This document shows positions 1-12,101 of a stretch of DNA of 42,500 nt, in pieces (position 1 is the stretch's first letter; the number at the start of each line of letters is the position of its first letter). Both the position numbers and the translations under genes were made by a program. Source of the DNA: Chromera velia (taxonomy: Eukaryota > Sar > Chromeraceae). Under the pieces are notes generated by a model. It was not told the DNA's origin. It made no database searches and saw only the letters and a list, made by a program, of their open reading frames with translations. The stretch is from assembly GCA_018398765.1 (NCBI GenBank), contig JAHBMJ010004345.1, forward strand, positions 24,704-67,203. Reading direction: 5' to 3'.

Positions 1-933
1 GGGGGGAGAGAGAGAGAGACTACAGACATGCGCACACACACGCACATAACCCGCACAGAGCATGCGCGTATCAGCCTACCGCTTTCAGCACAGCATCCAT
101 TTTGCCTTCCAGCCTGCGCAGGCCTGACGCCAGACTTCTTGAAGGCTCATCATGGACCAGTCGCCTCTGACATACGCACACAGATAGCGGCACTTGAAGG
201 TCGCGCTTCCCAAAGGAGACGGCTGGCCCTTGCCTGCCGAGCCTTGAAGTAAAACTTCGGAGCATCTCGACAAGACGAAGTGAAACAGCCGGGTCAGGGG
301 CTACTAGCGGTATCACCCTATGCAAATGCCGCTGTGTGTCTTATTTCTCAGTCCGTTACCATTCGACAAGTTGTAGTGGTCCGGTTGAGTATATACGTTG
401 CATGCAAGGAAGGATCCTTCGAGCCACCGTGAGAATTCTCAATGATCTCCACGACCAACCAGTCCTTCCTTCTGCGACCACGGTCCTTGAGCGCTTGTAC
501 GCGCCTGGTGACGGTTTGGTGCTCCTCTTAACACATTACGGACTTTTGCAGAGAGTTAATTGACAGTTGACGATGGAGACGGAGACGCGGAAACTTATAT
601 ACGCCGGCCGTCCCGCAGCCGTCTACGACGCCGAAAAATTTTGCCGGAGCCGATTTTCAGCTGCATGTATATATATTCCTTACAACGCGGGTTAACCATA
701 TGGTTAACTTGTATTAAACACGACGTGAAAACAGTTTTGACGTTGTTGTCCTTTTTGTGGGCCACATTTTCAGCTTGTCGACTGACGGAATCCCAGGGAA
801 AGTTGGAGCGCAAAGTTGTTTTTCTGAGTCACTGACTCTCTATATAAATATATATATTGTCGTCTCTCTGACCTTTTTTCTTTTCTGTCTCCTTTCTGTG
901 CCGCTCCTCGTCGTTCTCTTTCAGCGAAGAAGG
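1..933. other. upstream non-coding region of the dioxygenase gene
   Basis: The region opens with a short GA run and CA-rich sequence. I see no convincing gene in it. The minus strand at about 71-325 is open and ends in a helical-looking stretch (SGLRRLEGKMDAVLKAVG, then a stop), with a possible CAG acceptor near 170. It has no ATG start and no recognisable domain, so I do not call it. From about 840 to 924 the sequence becomes TATA-like and then strongly pyrimidine-rich, which fits a promoter or 5' untranslated region for the gene that begins at 934. Confidence 0.4.
841..924 (+). promoter_or_regulatory. TATA-like block and pyrimidine tract ending in CAG
   Basis: A run of TA steps at 841-860 is followed by a C/T-rich tract that ends in TTTCAG at 924, nine bases before the ATG at 934. 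The tract and AG look like a splice acceptor in the 5' untranslated region, either for a leader intron or for spliced-leader trans-splicing. The TA-rich block could be a core promoter or part of such an intron. Sequence alone does not separate these readings. Confidence 0.35.
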
Positions 934-1878
934 ATGAGCGAAGTTGCGAAGTTCTTTGAGGAGAATGGGTACGCAGTGGTGAAGGGCTTCTGCTCTCCTG
1001 AAGAGTGTGCAGCCATGAGAGGTCGGATGAGTGCCTTGATTGATGCATGGGACGGGAAGTGCAGAGCAACATTCGGGACAGGGGAGGACGGAAGGGCCCA
1101 AGACAAGTCGAGTTACTTCCTCGACTCTGCAGACAAAATCCATTTCTTCTTGGAGAACGAGGCAGTCGACCCCGAGACAGGGAATCTGAAGGACTTCCTC
1201 ACCAAGCACGGAAGCCTGAACAAAGTGGGCCACGGCCTCCATGTTGCAGATGACGTTTTCCGTGCGTATGCGACCTCAGAGAAAGTGGTTAACTTGACCA
1301 GGGAGTTGGGGTACCAGAGTCCAGTCCTTCCGCAGTCGATGTACATCTTCAAAAACGCAAAGGTGGGGGGAGAAGTGACACCCCACCAGGACAGCACCTA
1401 CCTCTACACAGAGCCCCGGCCTTCCTGCCTTGGTCTCTGGCTGGCTCTCCACGATGCCACCACTGAGAATGGGTGTTTGTGGGCTCGGCCGGGGAGTCAC
1501 AAAGAGGCGGTGAGGAAAATTTGGACCCGGAACCCTGAGCACTTTGAGGCCGGAAAAGCCGATGCGTCCCTGATGGTATATGAGCATCTGTCGACACCCA
1601 AAACCGACATGGAGGGGGCGATGGAGGACAAAAGTTTCGAGACCAGCGGGAAGGACCCGAAGGAGTACGGCTTTGTCCCTGTTCCGATCAATGCGGGGGA
1701 TCTGTTCATCATCCACGGACAGTTGGAGCATATGTCTCTGCCGAACCGCTCGGAGAAACCGAGGGAGACATTCCAGCTCCACCTTGTGGAAGGACCCAAG
1801 GCGGGGGTCTTCTGGAGCAAAAAGAACTGGCTTCAGTACCCGGGAGAGAAGGCCTTCCCTTCAGTTGGAGCCAGTTGA
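934..1878 (+). CDS. PHYHD1-like phytanoyl-CoA dioxygenase family protein
   Basis: A single uninterrupted frame of 314 residues, close to the roughly 290 of human PHYHD1. It belongs to the Fe(II)/2-oxoglutarate oxygenases of the PhyH family. The facial triad is visible: H151 and D153 in TPHQDSTYLY and H266 in HGQLEHMS, with R277 placed to bind 2-oxoglutarate. Further PHYHD1-type signatures are YFLDSADKI, QSMYIFK, GGEV before the HxD, ENGCLWARPGSH and the C-terminal NWLQ. The reading frame stays open upstream, but I chose the ATG at 934 because homology starts there (FFEENGYAVVKGF) and a pyrimidine tract plus CAG lies just before it. No signal peptide is seen, so it is probably cytosolic. The substrate of PHYHD1 is not established; activity on phytanoyl-CoA should not be assumed. 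It is intronless, unlike its neighbours. Confidence 0.92.
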   Translation: MSEVAKFFEENGYAVVKGFCSPEECAAMRGRMSALIDAWDGKCRATFGTGEDGRAQDKSSYFLDSADKIHFFLENEAVDPETGNLKDFLTKHGSLNKVGHGLHVADDVFRAYATSEKVVNLTRELGYQSPVLPQSMYIFKNAKVGGEVTPHQDSTYLYTEPRPSCLGLWLALHDATTENGCLWARPGSHKEAVRKIWTRNPEHFEAGKADASLMVYEHLSTPKTDMEGAMEDKSFETSGKDPKEYGFVPVPINAGDLFIIHGQLEHMSLPNRSEKPRETFQLHLVEGPKAGVFWSKKNWLQYPGEKAFPSVGAS

Positions 1879-2479
1879 CGGACAGAAATAGGTAGATCAT
1901 GCAGCGGTTGGCTGCAAGTGTTCAGATGGGGTGGACTGGGTAGGAGTGGATGCATCTAGTCTGGGATCGAGGGCTGCTCCCCGCAACCAATCCTCCCCGC
2001 CCGGCCTAGCACGGCGGCCCGCTCCATCATAACCCACATGACCTGGGATGCAGAGGCGCCAGTCCACTACCACTGACCAATATACTAACAACTTGAATAA
2101 ATCACAGATGTCTGATTTATATTTCTTTTTCTAGATATGCCACTTACTATATATATAATTAAAACATGTTTTAATGTATGTCAAAAAAATTATTAAAGTG
2201 CGTTTCAAAAGTTCTATTTTAGAGTTTACAGACTCAAACCAGACTTTAAACTTTATTAAGTTTATTTTATTTTAAAACTTTACAAATCACACCTAGGCTG
2301 TTTCGCAGCTAGTTTGGTACTTCAAATAACTTTAAACTTTTTTTTTTATGATCTTCAATCATCACGGCGATTCATAGGGGTAAAAGCTAGTCCACGGACA
2401 ACTTGTCATCGATTTACTGATCCACTTACTTGCCGACAGACTGGCAGTGGCATTCAGCGTCCGAATGCATGACTAGTCC
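1879..2479. other. AT-rich convergent intergenic region
   Basis: This lies between the 3' end of the dioxygenase gene (+) and the 3' end of the minus-strand fragment at 2480. The first 200 bases are GC-balanced. From about 2090 to 2350 the sequence is strongly AT-rich with short inverted motifs (ACATGTTTTAA, TTTTAAAAC). No open frame, tRNA or rRNA was found. It probably holds both polyadenylation regions and resembles the AT-rich islands at 20.9-23.1 kb and 40.7-41.2 kb. Confidence 0.6.
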
Positions 2480-3240
2480 CTATTGGCTATCCGACTCTCT
2501 GTTCTTTTCCATCGCTGACTGGATGGCGGCGTCCAGCAGATTCAGTGCCCTGTAAGCAAACGACGGGACGAGGAAGAATGGCAACCCAGAGTTTAATTAT
2601 GTTGGAAATGTGGAAGCGACCCGAAACTTAAATGCAGGCACCGAACACAATGGCAGACCCCAAAGGAACAAGAAGCAGGCTGGACAGAGACAGAGAGAGA
2701 GAGAGAGAGAGAGCTCAGTTGTGAAAGAAAGAACGTCAGAAAGGTGCCTGTCCAATCTCGACGCACCGGCCACCCGTCACAAGAAGCACATGCATTCTAG
2801 ATGGCACGCTGAGCCACGAACGGAAGTGCCACCGGTGACAGAGATACTGCCTAAATCAGACCGAAACAGGATTGAAAACAAGATGATCAGAGAGAAGAAC
2901 ATTAGCGAAGACCAAAAAGGAAACAAACAAGGGACAAGAGCACGGAACGAACAAGAGCAGCACGGTGCGTAAACACACAGAGAACCACGATGGAAAGAAA
3001 GAGATCGACCCAAACCAAGACAGAGAAAAGAGAGAGAGACAGACAGACAGACGGACGGACCCTGCGAGTCTTGGAGCTTTTATTTCCCTTCTCTGGCCAT
3101 CCCGGAGCGTCTCCCGTATCAGCGACAGAGACCCGCTCACTGTGCGGATCTCAGCTGCCGCCTGCATGCACACAAAGGCCAGGAGAGACACTCCGACGGA
3201 ACCCAGAAAGAAGAAGACCAGACATTTATTCAGGCACAGT
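2480..3240 (-). CDS. C-terminal exons of an unidentified protein with one membrane helix
   Basis: Two exons can be joined. The first (3240-3061) follows a pyrimidine tract and CCGTCAG acceptor and encodes a hydrophobic helix (LVFFFLGSVGVSLLAFVCM) followed by a helical, charged stretch. It ends at a GTCCGT donor in phase 2. The second (2549-2480) follows TTGCTTACAG, enters in phase 2, and encodes ALNLLDAAIQSAMEKNRESD plus two residues and TAG. The matching phase and two good acceptors support a real gene end. The 5' part is unresolved: it may be the last part of the large gene upstream (a phase-2 donor, AAG then GTCGAG, exists near 3695), or a separate small gene. No family recognised. The intron at 2550-3060 carries GA and GACA microsatellites. 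Confidence 0.4.
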
Positions 3241-3512
3241 CTGACGGGGGTAAGAGGAGAATGAAAAAATAAAGAAAGTCCCGCCGCCACGTGGCCCGGA
3301 GGACGCACGCACACACACACACACACACACAGAGAGAGAACGCTGGGGGCGCCACACTCGGAGGAGGTCATGGGGGGGCTCTCTCATACAGAGGAGGTCA
3401 GTGTATCCCCTCACAGGACGAAAGATCAACCTCTTTTGAACAACACATCTACACAAAGAAAGCCAGCTGCTTTTCCTTCGGTGGTGAACACACAAAGGGC
3501 ACAAGAAAAAAA

Positions 3513-6500
3513 TCATACAGCCACTCTGTCATCCACGCACCCCCCCTCCCCCCCTTCACAAACCCGACGTACCGGAATTTCGGGAAGAACACAGGCAGCG
3601 AGCGTTCGCGCTTCAGGAAAGCCCTCGGAGAAGGTCCCCAAGAAAACGCTGTCAGAGAGACTTCGAACGAAGACCTCCTCGTAGCAACTCTGCAAACTCG
3701 ACCTTAAAAAAGTAGAGAAGCATCGCTGTTGCCTGGAGTGTTGTCTCTGTCTATCCCCCTCCCTCTCATTCCTACCGTCTGTCTTCTTCAACGCATTGAA
3801 TAAAAGAAGCAGCAAGGTCTCCCTCTTCCGCCGCCCCTCTCGATCCCGAGGGCCCCAGGACAGAACAGAAGGAAGGGCCCCGGCAAGGAGCTGCAGAGGG
3901 CCCACTATCTGAGAGACCCCGGCTTGGGCCTCCTCGGCGTCTCTCCACATGTCCGTCTCCTTCCAACTACGGCACGTCAGAGCAGCACCCACGGAGGAAG
4001 AGCCCTCTACCGACGCCACCAATGCCTCGCACGCGCCGCCACTCAAGGTCGCATGCTCAGAGAGGAGCGCCAGCATACAAGGGAAATTGAAAGGAGGAGA
4101 GGCAGAAGAAGAGGAAGAGGAAGGAAACAGAGATTCCGACCCTTCTTTCTTCCATGCCTCTCCCCCTCCCCCTCCAGCCAGCTGAAGAAGCTTTACTTCA
4201 CCCTGTTGGGAGAGAGAAAGGAAGGAGGGAAGGAAGGAAGGAATCACTCATCCACCCATGCCAAGATTTTGGAGACTTTGAAACACCAGGAAGGAAGGAG
4301 AGCTCTCTCAAAGAGGAAAACCAGCGGTGAAAGAAAGCAGAAGAAAATTCAACCTCGAAGGAAGCCTTCCGTCTTTCTTCTCCGGTCTTGGAAGGAAGCA
4401 CACACGAGGATGCAGGTGCAGACGATGGGACAAACAAAGAGACAACCGTGGATCCAACAAGGAAACAAAAAAGTGAGTGAGAAAGGAACAGAGACCTGCC
4501 TGCGTACCTACCTACCTGCAGAGACAGTCGTTTCTGTCCTGCCGACACTCGTCTTCTCAACCCCTCCTCCTCGCTCCCTGCAGCACTGCAGAGGATCAGA
4601 AGGGACCAACAAGCCTCGAGGGAGGGCGACAGAGAGGAGGAACCGCTTTCTTCGAGAAGAGATCGAAGCGCTCCCTTCTCCCCGGGTGCTGTGTCACTCT
4701 CATTTTCTCCCAGCGACACCGAATCTGAAATCGTGCTTTCAAGGAGATAAGGCGGGCACCAAGGTCGCGGCTTTTCCTTCTCACCCCCAACTTTTCCTCC
4801 TGTCCCCCCTCCCTCGTTCTCCTTCTCCTTCTCCTTCACGCTCGCCCTCTCTCTCTTCAATGCCCATTCCTCCCAGAGGAGAAGCACGCGAGACAAAACG
4901 TCCCTCGCGTCCTCACCCGTCTCCTCCCCTGCAAGACGAGGACGGCCCACCCCACACTTCTCTGCAGCCACCAGAGTCATCAGAGAGGGGGGACCTGCGG
5001 GGTGGGGGTCTCTCCGCCCACTCAAATACTCTAGAGACTCTGCGGCAGTACCAAGGAAGTTTCTTTTCTCGTTAGCTGTAGGGGAGCAAGGAGGGGGGGA
5101 AAGGGCAGTGCAGGCCTCCTCAATCCAGTGAGAGGGGTCACTGGAATGACTCCTCTCCCCCCTGTCTGCGTCTGTTGGCGAGACCAGAGTGGTGGAAGCA
5201 CAGAGCAGTGCAAAGAAATAAAAGAGGATCTCTGCATCCTTCGACCCATCTTCGTTGTGTATGAGCACGTCTGCCGGGTCTGTGCGTTTGCGAGACGCCA
5301 CTTGCCGGCTGTCATCAAAGAGAGACGGCCAAAACGGACGCAACAACGAGAGCGTGCGAGTCCACATCTCCCAAAACGCAGACGACGCGGCAGTCCCCCC
5401 CGAACGAATGGGAAGAGAACCACCATTGACAGTCCCTGCTTTCTGGGGCTGGGGTTCCTGCTCTCTTGGGCTTGATGATGAGGGAGTGCTTGGAGGATCC
5501 GCACCCGTTGCTACTCCGTTGGGAAGGGGGTGGTGCGTCGTTGGTTCTTCTTCTATTTGCTCCTTCGACTTCTTTTTCTCGCCCCCCGTCTCTCCAATAA
5601 TAGCACCCCCCGAATCACTCTCACTCCCGTCTCCGTCAAGCCCCAGACCCCAACCATCCCCCGCCTCCTGCCCGTCCTCCTCATCCATATCCGAAAGCTC
5701 GAGGTCCCCGAAATCCCCCCAACCATCTCCTTCGGTCTGCTTCTCTTTCCCTCCTCCCTTCAAACCACCTGCCGGCGGGGAAGGGGCCGCGCCTTTGATC
5801 GGAGATGCTGCAGCACCAGTTCTCTCTTTGGAGGGATGCTGAGAGGGTTTACTGGGGCCCTTGGGGGGAGGGGAAGGGCTAGCCTGACCGGCTGTATTGA
5901 ACCAGTCAAGCAGACCGGAGATTCTTTCCACCAACGCAGGTGCAGCCCGCATGAGCTTGTGCACCCTCAGGTTTTGGTATTCGGAGTCGGAGAGAAACCT
6001 GACAGGGTCAAGGGGCACCCCGGATGTCCCCTCTAAAAACGCAACCTCACCTAGGAAATCCGCACTGGAACGACAACGAGCAGCCACACGTGAGCAACGC
6101 CGCTTCAAATCTTCACAGTAATATTCGTCCTCTTCTCTTTCCACCTCTGACAGGGATAGACACATACGAGAAAGGTGGGTGCCTGCAACTTTTAAAAGTC
6201 TGGCTTTCGCCTCTGTTGACGCAAGGGGTGATGACATGAAGGGGGTGATGACACACCGGAGCAGTGTGTCTGTGTGGAACCTCAACTTTGACTCACAGTC
6301 TCTGGGTATATGAATTCGTTCCCCCCGAAAGTCACCCCCCACATTTTTCTCTAAAAGAAAGGAAAGAACGAATTCGGCATCAACACTAAGAACCTCAACG
6401 AGCCCTTCCACTGACAGGCACAGCTGACCCCCAGCAGCACCCCCCGAGTTCTCTTTGTACACGTTAGGAAAACTTCCACGCCAACTGCAGAGAAGGCGCA

Positions 6501-9500
6501 CGAGCTCTTGAGGAAAGGAATCCGGATCACCCGTTCCCTGCCTCTCCTTCTCTTCTATCGAAAGCGCATCCGAAGGTATCAGCCCGACTCGTGGTCGCTT
6601 CGTCTGTTTGTGTGTTTGAGCATTCGGTACCACTCCATCTCCTACAAGCGACCGCATCGCGTCTGCAGCCGATCCCCCCCTTTGTTCCCTCCTTCTCTGC
6701 CCTCCTTTGCTCCTCTCTGCAAAAAGAGACAACAGAGGGGTGACAGTTTGCCCTCTGCCCCCCACTTTCCCTCCGCCTTCTCTCCCTGGAGACTCATCCC
6801 CCCCCCCCTCTCTGTTTCTGCTCCGGCCCTCTGTGTGTCCGGAGGTTTCCCTCTCCCACGAGGACAATCTCTCACGAATAGACACAGACGGCACCCCGTC
6901 CTCCTCTGCCTCTTCCTCTACTACCTCCTCCTCAAGCGGCCACGACCAAAAACCGCTGGAGGGGAAGGGCAGCGATTCCGAAGGGAGCGAACTGCCCTTC
7001 CCATCCGCTGAGGCATCGAAAAACAAACCGTCAGCTGATGCGTCTGCCCCCTCCCCTCCCTCAAGAAGATGCAAGAGCCAGCTTTTGGTCTTCTCTTCCG
7101 TTTCATCCCCCCCTTCTTCCCCTACGCTCCCCCCAAGGTCCAACTGAATGGGCGGTACGCTCAGAGAGTTCAGGGCACTCGAGACACTTTTGTCGGGACA
7201 CGCTGCGAGAGCCACAGCCTCGAGAAGACCTCTCTCGTTCACAGTCAAACCCTGACCCACCTTTCTGTTGGCAAGGAGGGAAGATAGGAGGGGAAAGACA
7301 TTCGGATCTCTCTGTGCAAGGGCGAGAGGCGAGATTGTCCAGGAGGAGGGAACGATCATGGAAAACCAGGAAGGCGGCAGTGCACCGTCACCTGCGATGG
7401 CGCTGTCAATGGCATCACTCTGCTCTTCTTCTGACACACTGAAAAGAGATTGCACTGTGCGCATGGCAAGGTCAGATTTATCAAACGCAAGAAACGTGAG
7501 ACCTCTGAGAATCTGTACGCGTCGCCACAACACAGAGGCGCCCTGAGAGACTAGAGCCAGTCTCTTCCCGTCCCCGTCACCACTTTCAAGTTCCTGCCGG
7601 GACTTTACAGCCTGTTTCATTTCTGCTTCGATGAAAGCATCTGGAAGGGAGAGGCTTCTTGTCAGCTGACGAAACCCCTCTCTCAAAACGACTGAGGCGG
7701 GGTTGGACGTCAACACGGCTCGAAAGACTTCGGCCCGCCTGTCCAGGCCCCCCTCAGTGCTAAGTGAAGGATCCGACGCATCAAACGCCCCGCCAAGCAG
7801 CGCACGAAGAAGGGAAGGACGAGAATACGGGAACGGGACAGCGGTTTCTCGGGGGTTCAAGGCCTCTTTGCTGTTTTCGCTTTCCGGGACCACTGCAGGG
7901 ACCTCCGGACTTCCCGACCCCCCACTCATCTTGTCCAAAACGGCCGCAAACCCAGACGCCTCTCCCGCTACCGCCTCGCCCCCCGTTTCGGTTGTCCCCC
8001 CTCCAACCCCAGGCTGTGAAGACGAAGAAGCGGAAGCAGCAGCTGCCCCCCCGTCTCCCGAAGAGAACGCAAAGTGATGGAGACTTCGGAACTGCTTCTG
8101 AAGATCCTGTACGTGGGAGAGAGCGAAAGCCACCGGGTTCTTCTGTTGCCTCTCCACGATCAAGAGGGGTTTCAGCACACTGCATGCCTGCAGGCAGAGA
8201 AAGAAAGGGGAAGGGGGCGAACGAGGAGACAGACAGGGGAAGGTGCGTGTGAAGAAAAGGAAAACATCTCTTCACCATTTGTCACGCATTGCATATAGAT
8301 CGGCGGGAAGAAAACAAGGATCGAGCAGAAGAGAAAGAAAGGAAAAGCAACGGACAACTTCCATGAACTAATTCACTAACAGACATCAGACCCTCTCCTT
8401 CCTTCCTCAACTGAAGGAAGCCTTTGACTGTTGCTTTGGCCAACATAGAATGCTACACCTCTGAGAGATTTACCCCCACCAAAAATCTTTCCCCCCCCAC
8501 CTGTAACAGTCCCTTCTCGAAGGCGACCTCTCGAGCCACAGAGAAGAGCTCAGGTTCCTCTGCAGCCCAACGTTGCAGACGCCTCCATCCAATACCCCCA
8601 GTGGAAAGGTCCAAATCTCCTAGGGGAGAACCCAACAGACGCAAACACCTCTGAGCCTGCATTGACCCCTCTGAGACCAGACTTTTTGACCCTGAGGTTC
8701 TCTCTCGAGCTGCCTCGAGGAGAAGCCGTGCCTTCAGGACCTCAAACTCAACGGAGAAACCCTCGGAGTCCCGTCTTGCCCCGGGATCGTGCAGCTCTTC
8801 CCACTCTCTCCACCTTTCTACAAGCTCACCACAGACGCTGAAATGGTCCGTTGTCGACATCAGATGCCGTAGCAAAAGGTGGAAGAGACGGGGAGCTGGG
8901 AGGGCAGAGAAGAGATTCGCTCGAAGACCCTCGAGCTCTTCCGTCCTGTCCCTCCAGTAGGAGGCAGACCTGCAGATTTCCATCCATCCATCGGGACGGC
9001 TCTCTCTCTCTCTGTGCGCGCGCGGCGTGCGTGTTCGTCAGAGGAAGAAGTTAAGTACAGTCCGGTCATCTTCCCATTGGCTCACTCACTCAGTGCCTAA
9101 CTCTGTGAAAAGCGCAGGGTGGAACATGACAAAGGACTGCGTTTTCTGAAAATATGAAAGATTACACCCCCACACCCCCACACCGATACAACCAGCCAGC
9201 TGACCTCTGAGCAGCTCCCATGAAGCCCAACAGGGAGAGCACAAGCCGTTCAGCAAATGCGCTGTCCCTCTGGCACCTCTCCATGTCGGGAAACGTCAAC
9301 AGAGGAAGAGCTTTCCCCATTCTGCACTCATGGCATACATGACACACAGGCGCGCCTACGCATGCACATTCTCACTCACATGCACACCAACGATCCTGAT
9401 GGGGAACAATAATTGAGTACATGTCAAAAATATCTATCCCTTCGTCACATGATTCGATCCCACAGCCGAGAATATTCGAAAATCCCAACCACAAAAAATA

Positions 9501-12054
9501 ATCTGTCTGCCATGCAGCAGCCCACCCCCCCGCCCCCACCCACCTCAACAATTGCTCTGTTGCTGCCAGGTGCCGATCCAGAACGTCCAATCTGGTCTGC
9601 AGTTCTTGCCACACCCGTCTGTCCTCCTCTCTGCTCTCCACACGCAGCCCCAAAGGACGCTCCAACTCTTTCCCGGGCAAACACCCAAAGACCTCATTCA
9701 GAGACGACAGAAGAGCGGAGGAAGGCACAGGGCACCGACCGCAGCTTTTGAAGCTCCCGGCGAAGCTGCTCTCCTTCTCCTCATGAGGCGCTGATAATTT
9801 GGATGAAGAAGAAACCAAATCCCTTGTTGGAGGCACCACAAGCAGGTCAGGCTGAGGGAACAAATAGGCCGTCTGGATCGCCAGTCGAACTGTGCGGGCG
9901 TAGGATCGAATCACACGCTCGTCAACGGGCCTGGTCGGACTCGAAAGCTGCAAGAAAAGAAGCGGGCATGGAAGTCGCTGCCTTGATTCAAAAGGCGATT
10001 GTGCAGTCTCAGCAGAAGACACCAAAAAGAATGAGTGAATGTGCCACGATTCCTTCCTTTCATTACAATTCGCGAATGAACACTGCAGAACCCCCACAGT
10101 CGGGCAGCAGAAAAGACCGCAAGGAGAAAGCAAGGGCGGAAGGCGTTTTGAAGGGAGATCAAGTGCAGGAGCAAGGAAGCGGACTTTCTGTCTGACCTTC
10201 AGGATGGACGTGACCAGACGCGCTTGGCGCATGTATGCCCCTGCATGCAGCGATGATGTTCCGAGGATGCATGTAGAAAATAGACATGCAGACTCCAAAA
10301 AAGCCAAACACAACGATTTGTTTGTGGACATACAAGGTTCAGAAAAGAAAGGGCCCGGCCGTGGCTCCAAAGAATAGCAGGGTCAGAAGCAGCGAAGAAC
10401 TGTTAATCAATGAAATGACATAATCGCACCATCTCCTTTCTGGACTTTTTCTTGTGTCTGAACTAGGGGACGGACAGCATATGCAGGACATGTCAACGGA
10501 CACTTATGTAATGAAGAAGAAACCAGCCACACAAATAGAATGAGGAATAGAAATTGATGCATGAGAGAGAAACCTCTGCAGACTGATGAGAAGGAGTCGG
10601 TCCCCGCAACTCCCTCTTTCTCTTCTCTTCTTCATAGCATGCAAAAAAAAATCATGTACAGAGACGGTCGAGAGGCACTGTCTGTACATGCATCTACATC
10701 TTTAATTGACTCTACAGACACAGAGAGAGAGACTTCTTCGACTGACGGGAGAGGCATCCGAGGCCTTCCTCCTCCTGGTCGTCTCCTTGCTGATTTCCCC
10801 CGACTCCCCCTAGCCCCAGTGCAGCAGAAGTGCCCAAACGAGAAAGAGAGACCTCCAGCCCTCCCCCCCCCAATTCGTGCCGTCTCCCCCCCCCCCCNCG
10901 CTAGCTGCGGCCTGTTCGAGACGGCTCTCCAATCCCATGCAGAGATGGGCCTCCGGAGGGACACCGGAGGAGACGCTGAACGATTCCCACACCTCGGCAT
11001 CGAGGGGGAACGAGGGGAGCGGGCTGAGGTTGATGTTGGAAACTCTTCTGAGGACCTCTGGGGGAGTCTCGGGGTCCTCATTCAGCCTGCAGGCAGGCAG
11101 AGAAAGAAACACGCGAGCAGGAAGAACAGTTAACACGTTGCCAGCGGAGCGGGAAAACGAAAAACGAATTCTCGTGTCTGCCTCAATGTGGGCGGGCAAT
11201 ACTGCGCGAAGCCCACTGAGGGCCGGAGGGCGAAATGCGACAGTGGCATACTTCCCAGCAACAAAAAAAGCTGAAGGCATCTGCGCAGCAGATCTCCGAA
11301 GAAGACGACGGAGACAAAAAATCGACAAAAGAGATGAGATCTACTTCGCGCACCTTCCGTACAGCACGGCAGGCTCGCAGAAGAGACGCTGGAATGCGTT
11401 CTCGAATTCCTTCCCTTCCCTCCTGCCTTCAGACGCTGTCAGCACAGAGGCAAGCAGGAGCTCTGTGCGGTCCGCGTTGGACAGAGAGACCCAATCGAGT
11501 AGTGAACCTGGAATGCCGGGAAAAGGGGTGGGCGTGTCATCTCCACCTGTTTTCATCCCATGCCTTAGTTGAAAAAAACATTCGGCCCAAAAAGCAAACG
11601 TATGCAGAATCAGAAGGCCAGGCCGAAAGGAGACGGCTTCAAGGTCCAGACCCTCAATTGTCTCCAAGCTCTTTTCCTCATCTCCACCCTTACCCTTCCC
11701 TTTTCCCCCCTCTTTCTTTCCTGTCTTTTTCTCCTTTTTCCCCTCCGTCTTCGATTTCGAGCCTTTGGAAGGAGACGGTACTTCCGACGAGGGCAGAGTG
11801 GCGGATGCAGATTGCATCAGGCGACTAGCAAGAGACACCGTTCGCCGAAAGAGCTGCAGCCAGACAGTCCACAAAGAAAAACCATTGACAATCAAAATGT
11901 CTCAAGCCTATGCGCACCTATTTCTCAACCACAGCACATTGGCAAAAGAGAAACGGACGGACGGATCCTTCGTTGATCTCTCTCTCCCTGTGTTGCTTCA
12001 AAATGGGAGACAGGGCAAACATGCAGATGGCAAACGGTAGACGCCTGAGCGTAC

Positions 12055-12101
<47 letters not shown>

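Noticed and set aside
71-325. Minus-strand frame ending in a helical segment near the left edge
   Set aside because: No ATG, no domain, and only 900 bases before the dioxygenase gene; a few helical residues are not enough.
3924-5075. Plus-strand frame of 383 residues
   Set aside because: It is the antisense shadow of the NBAS-like exons on the minus strand, rich in Arg/Pro as expected from such shadows.
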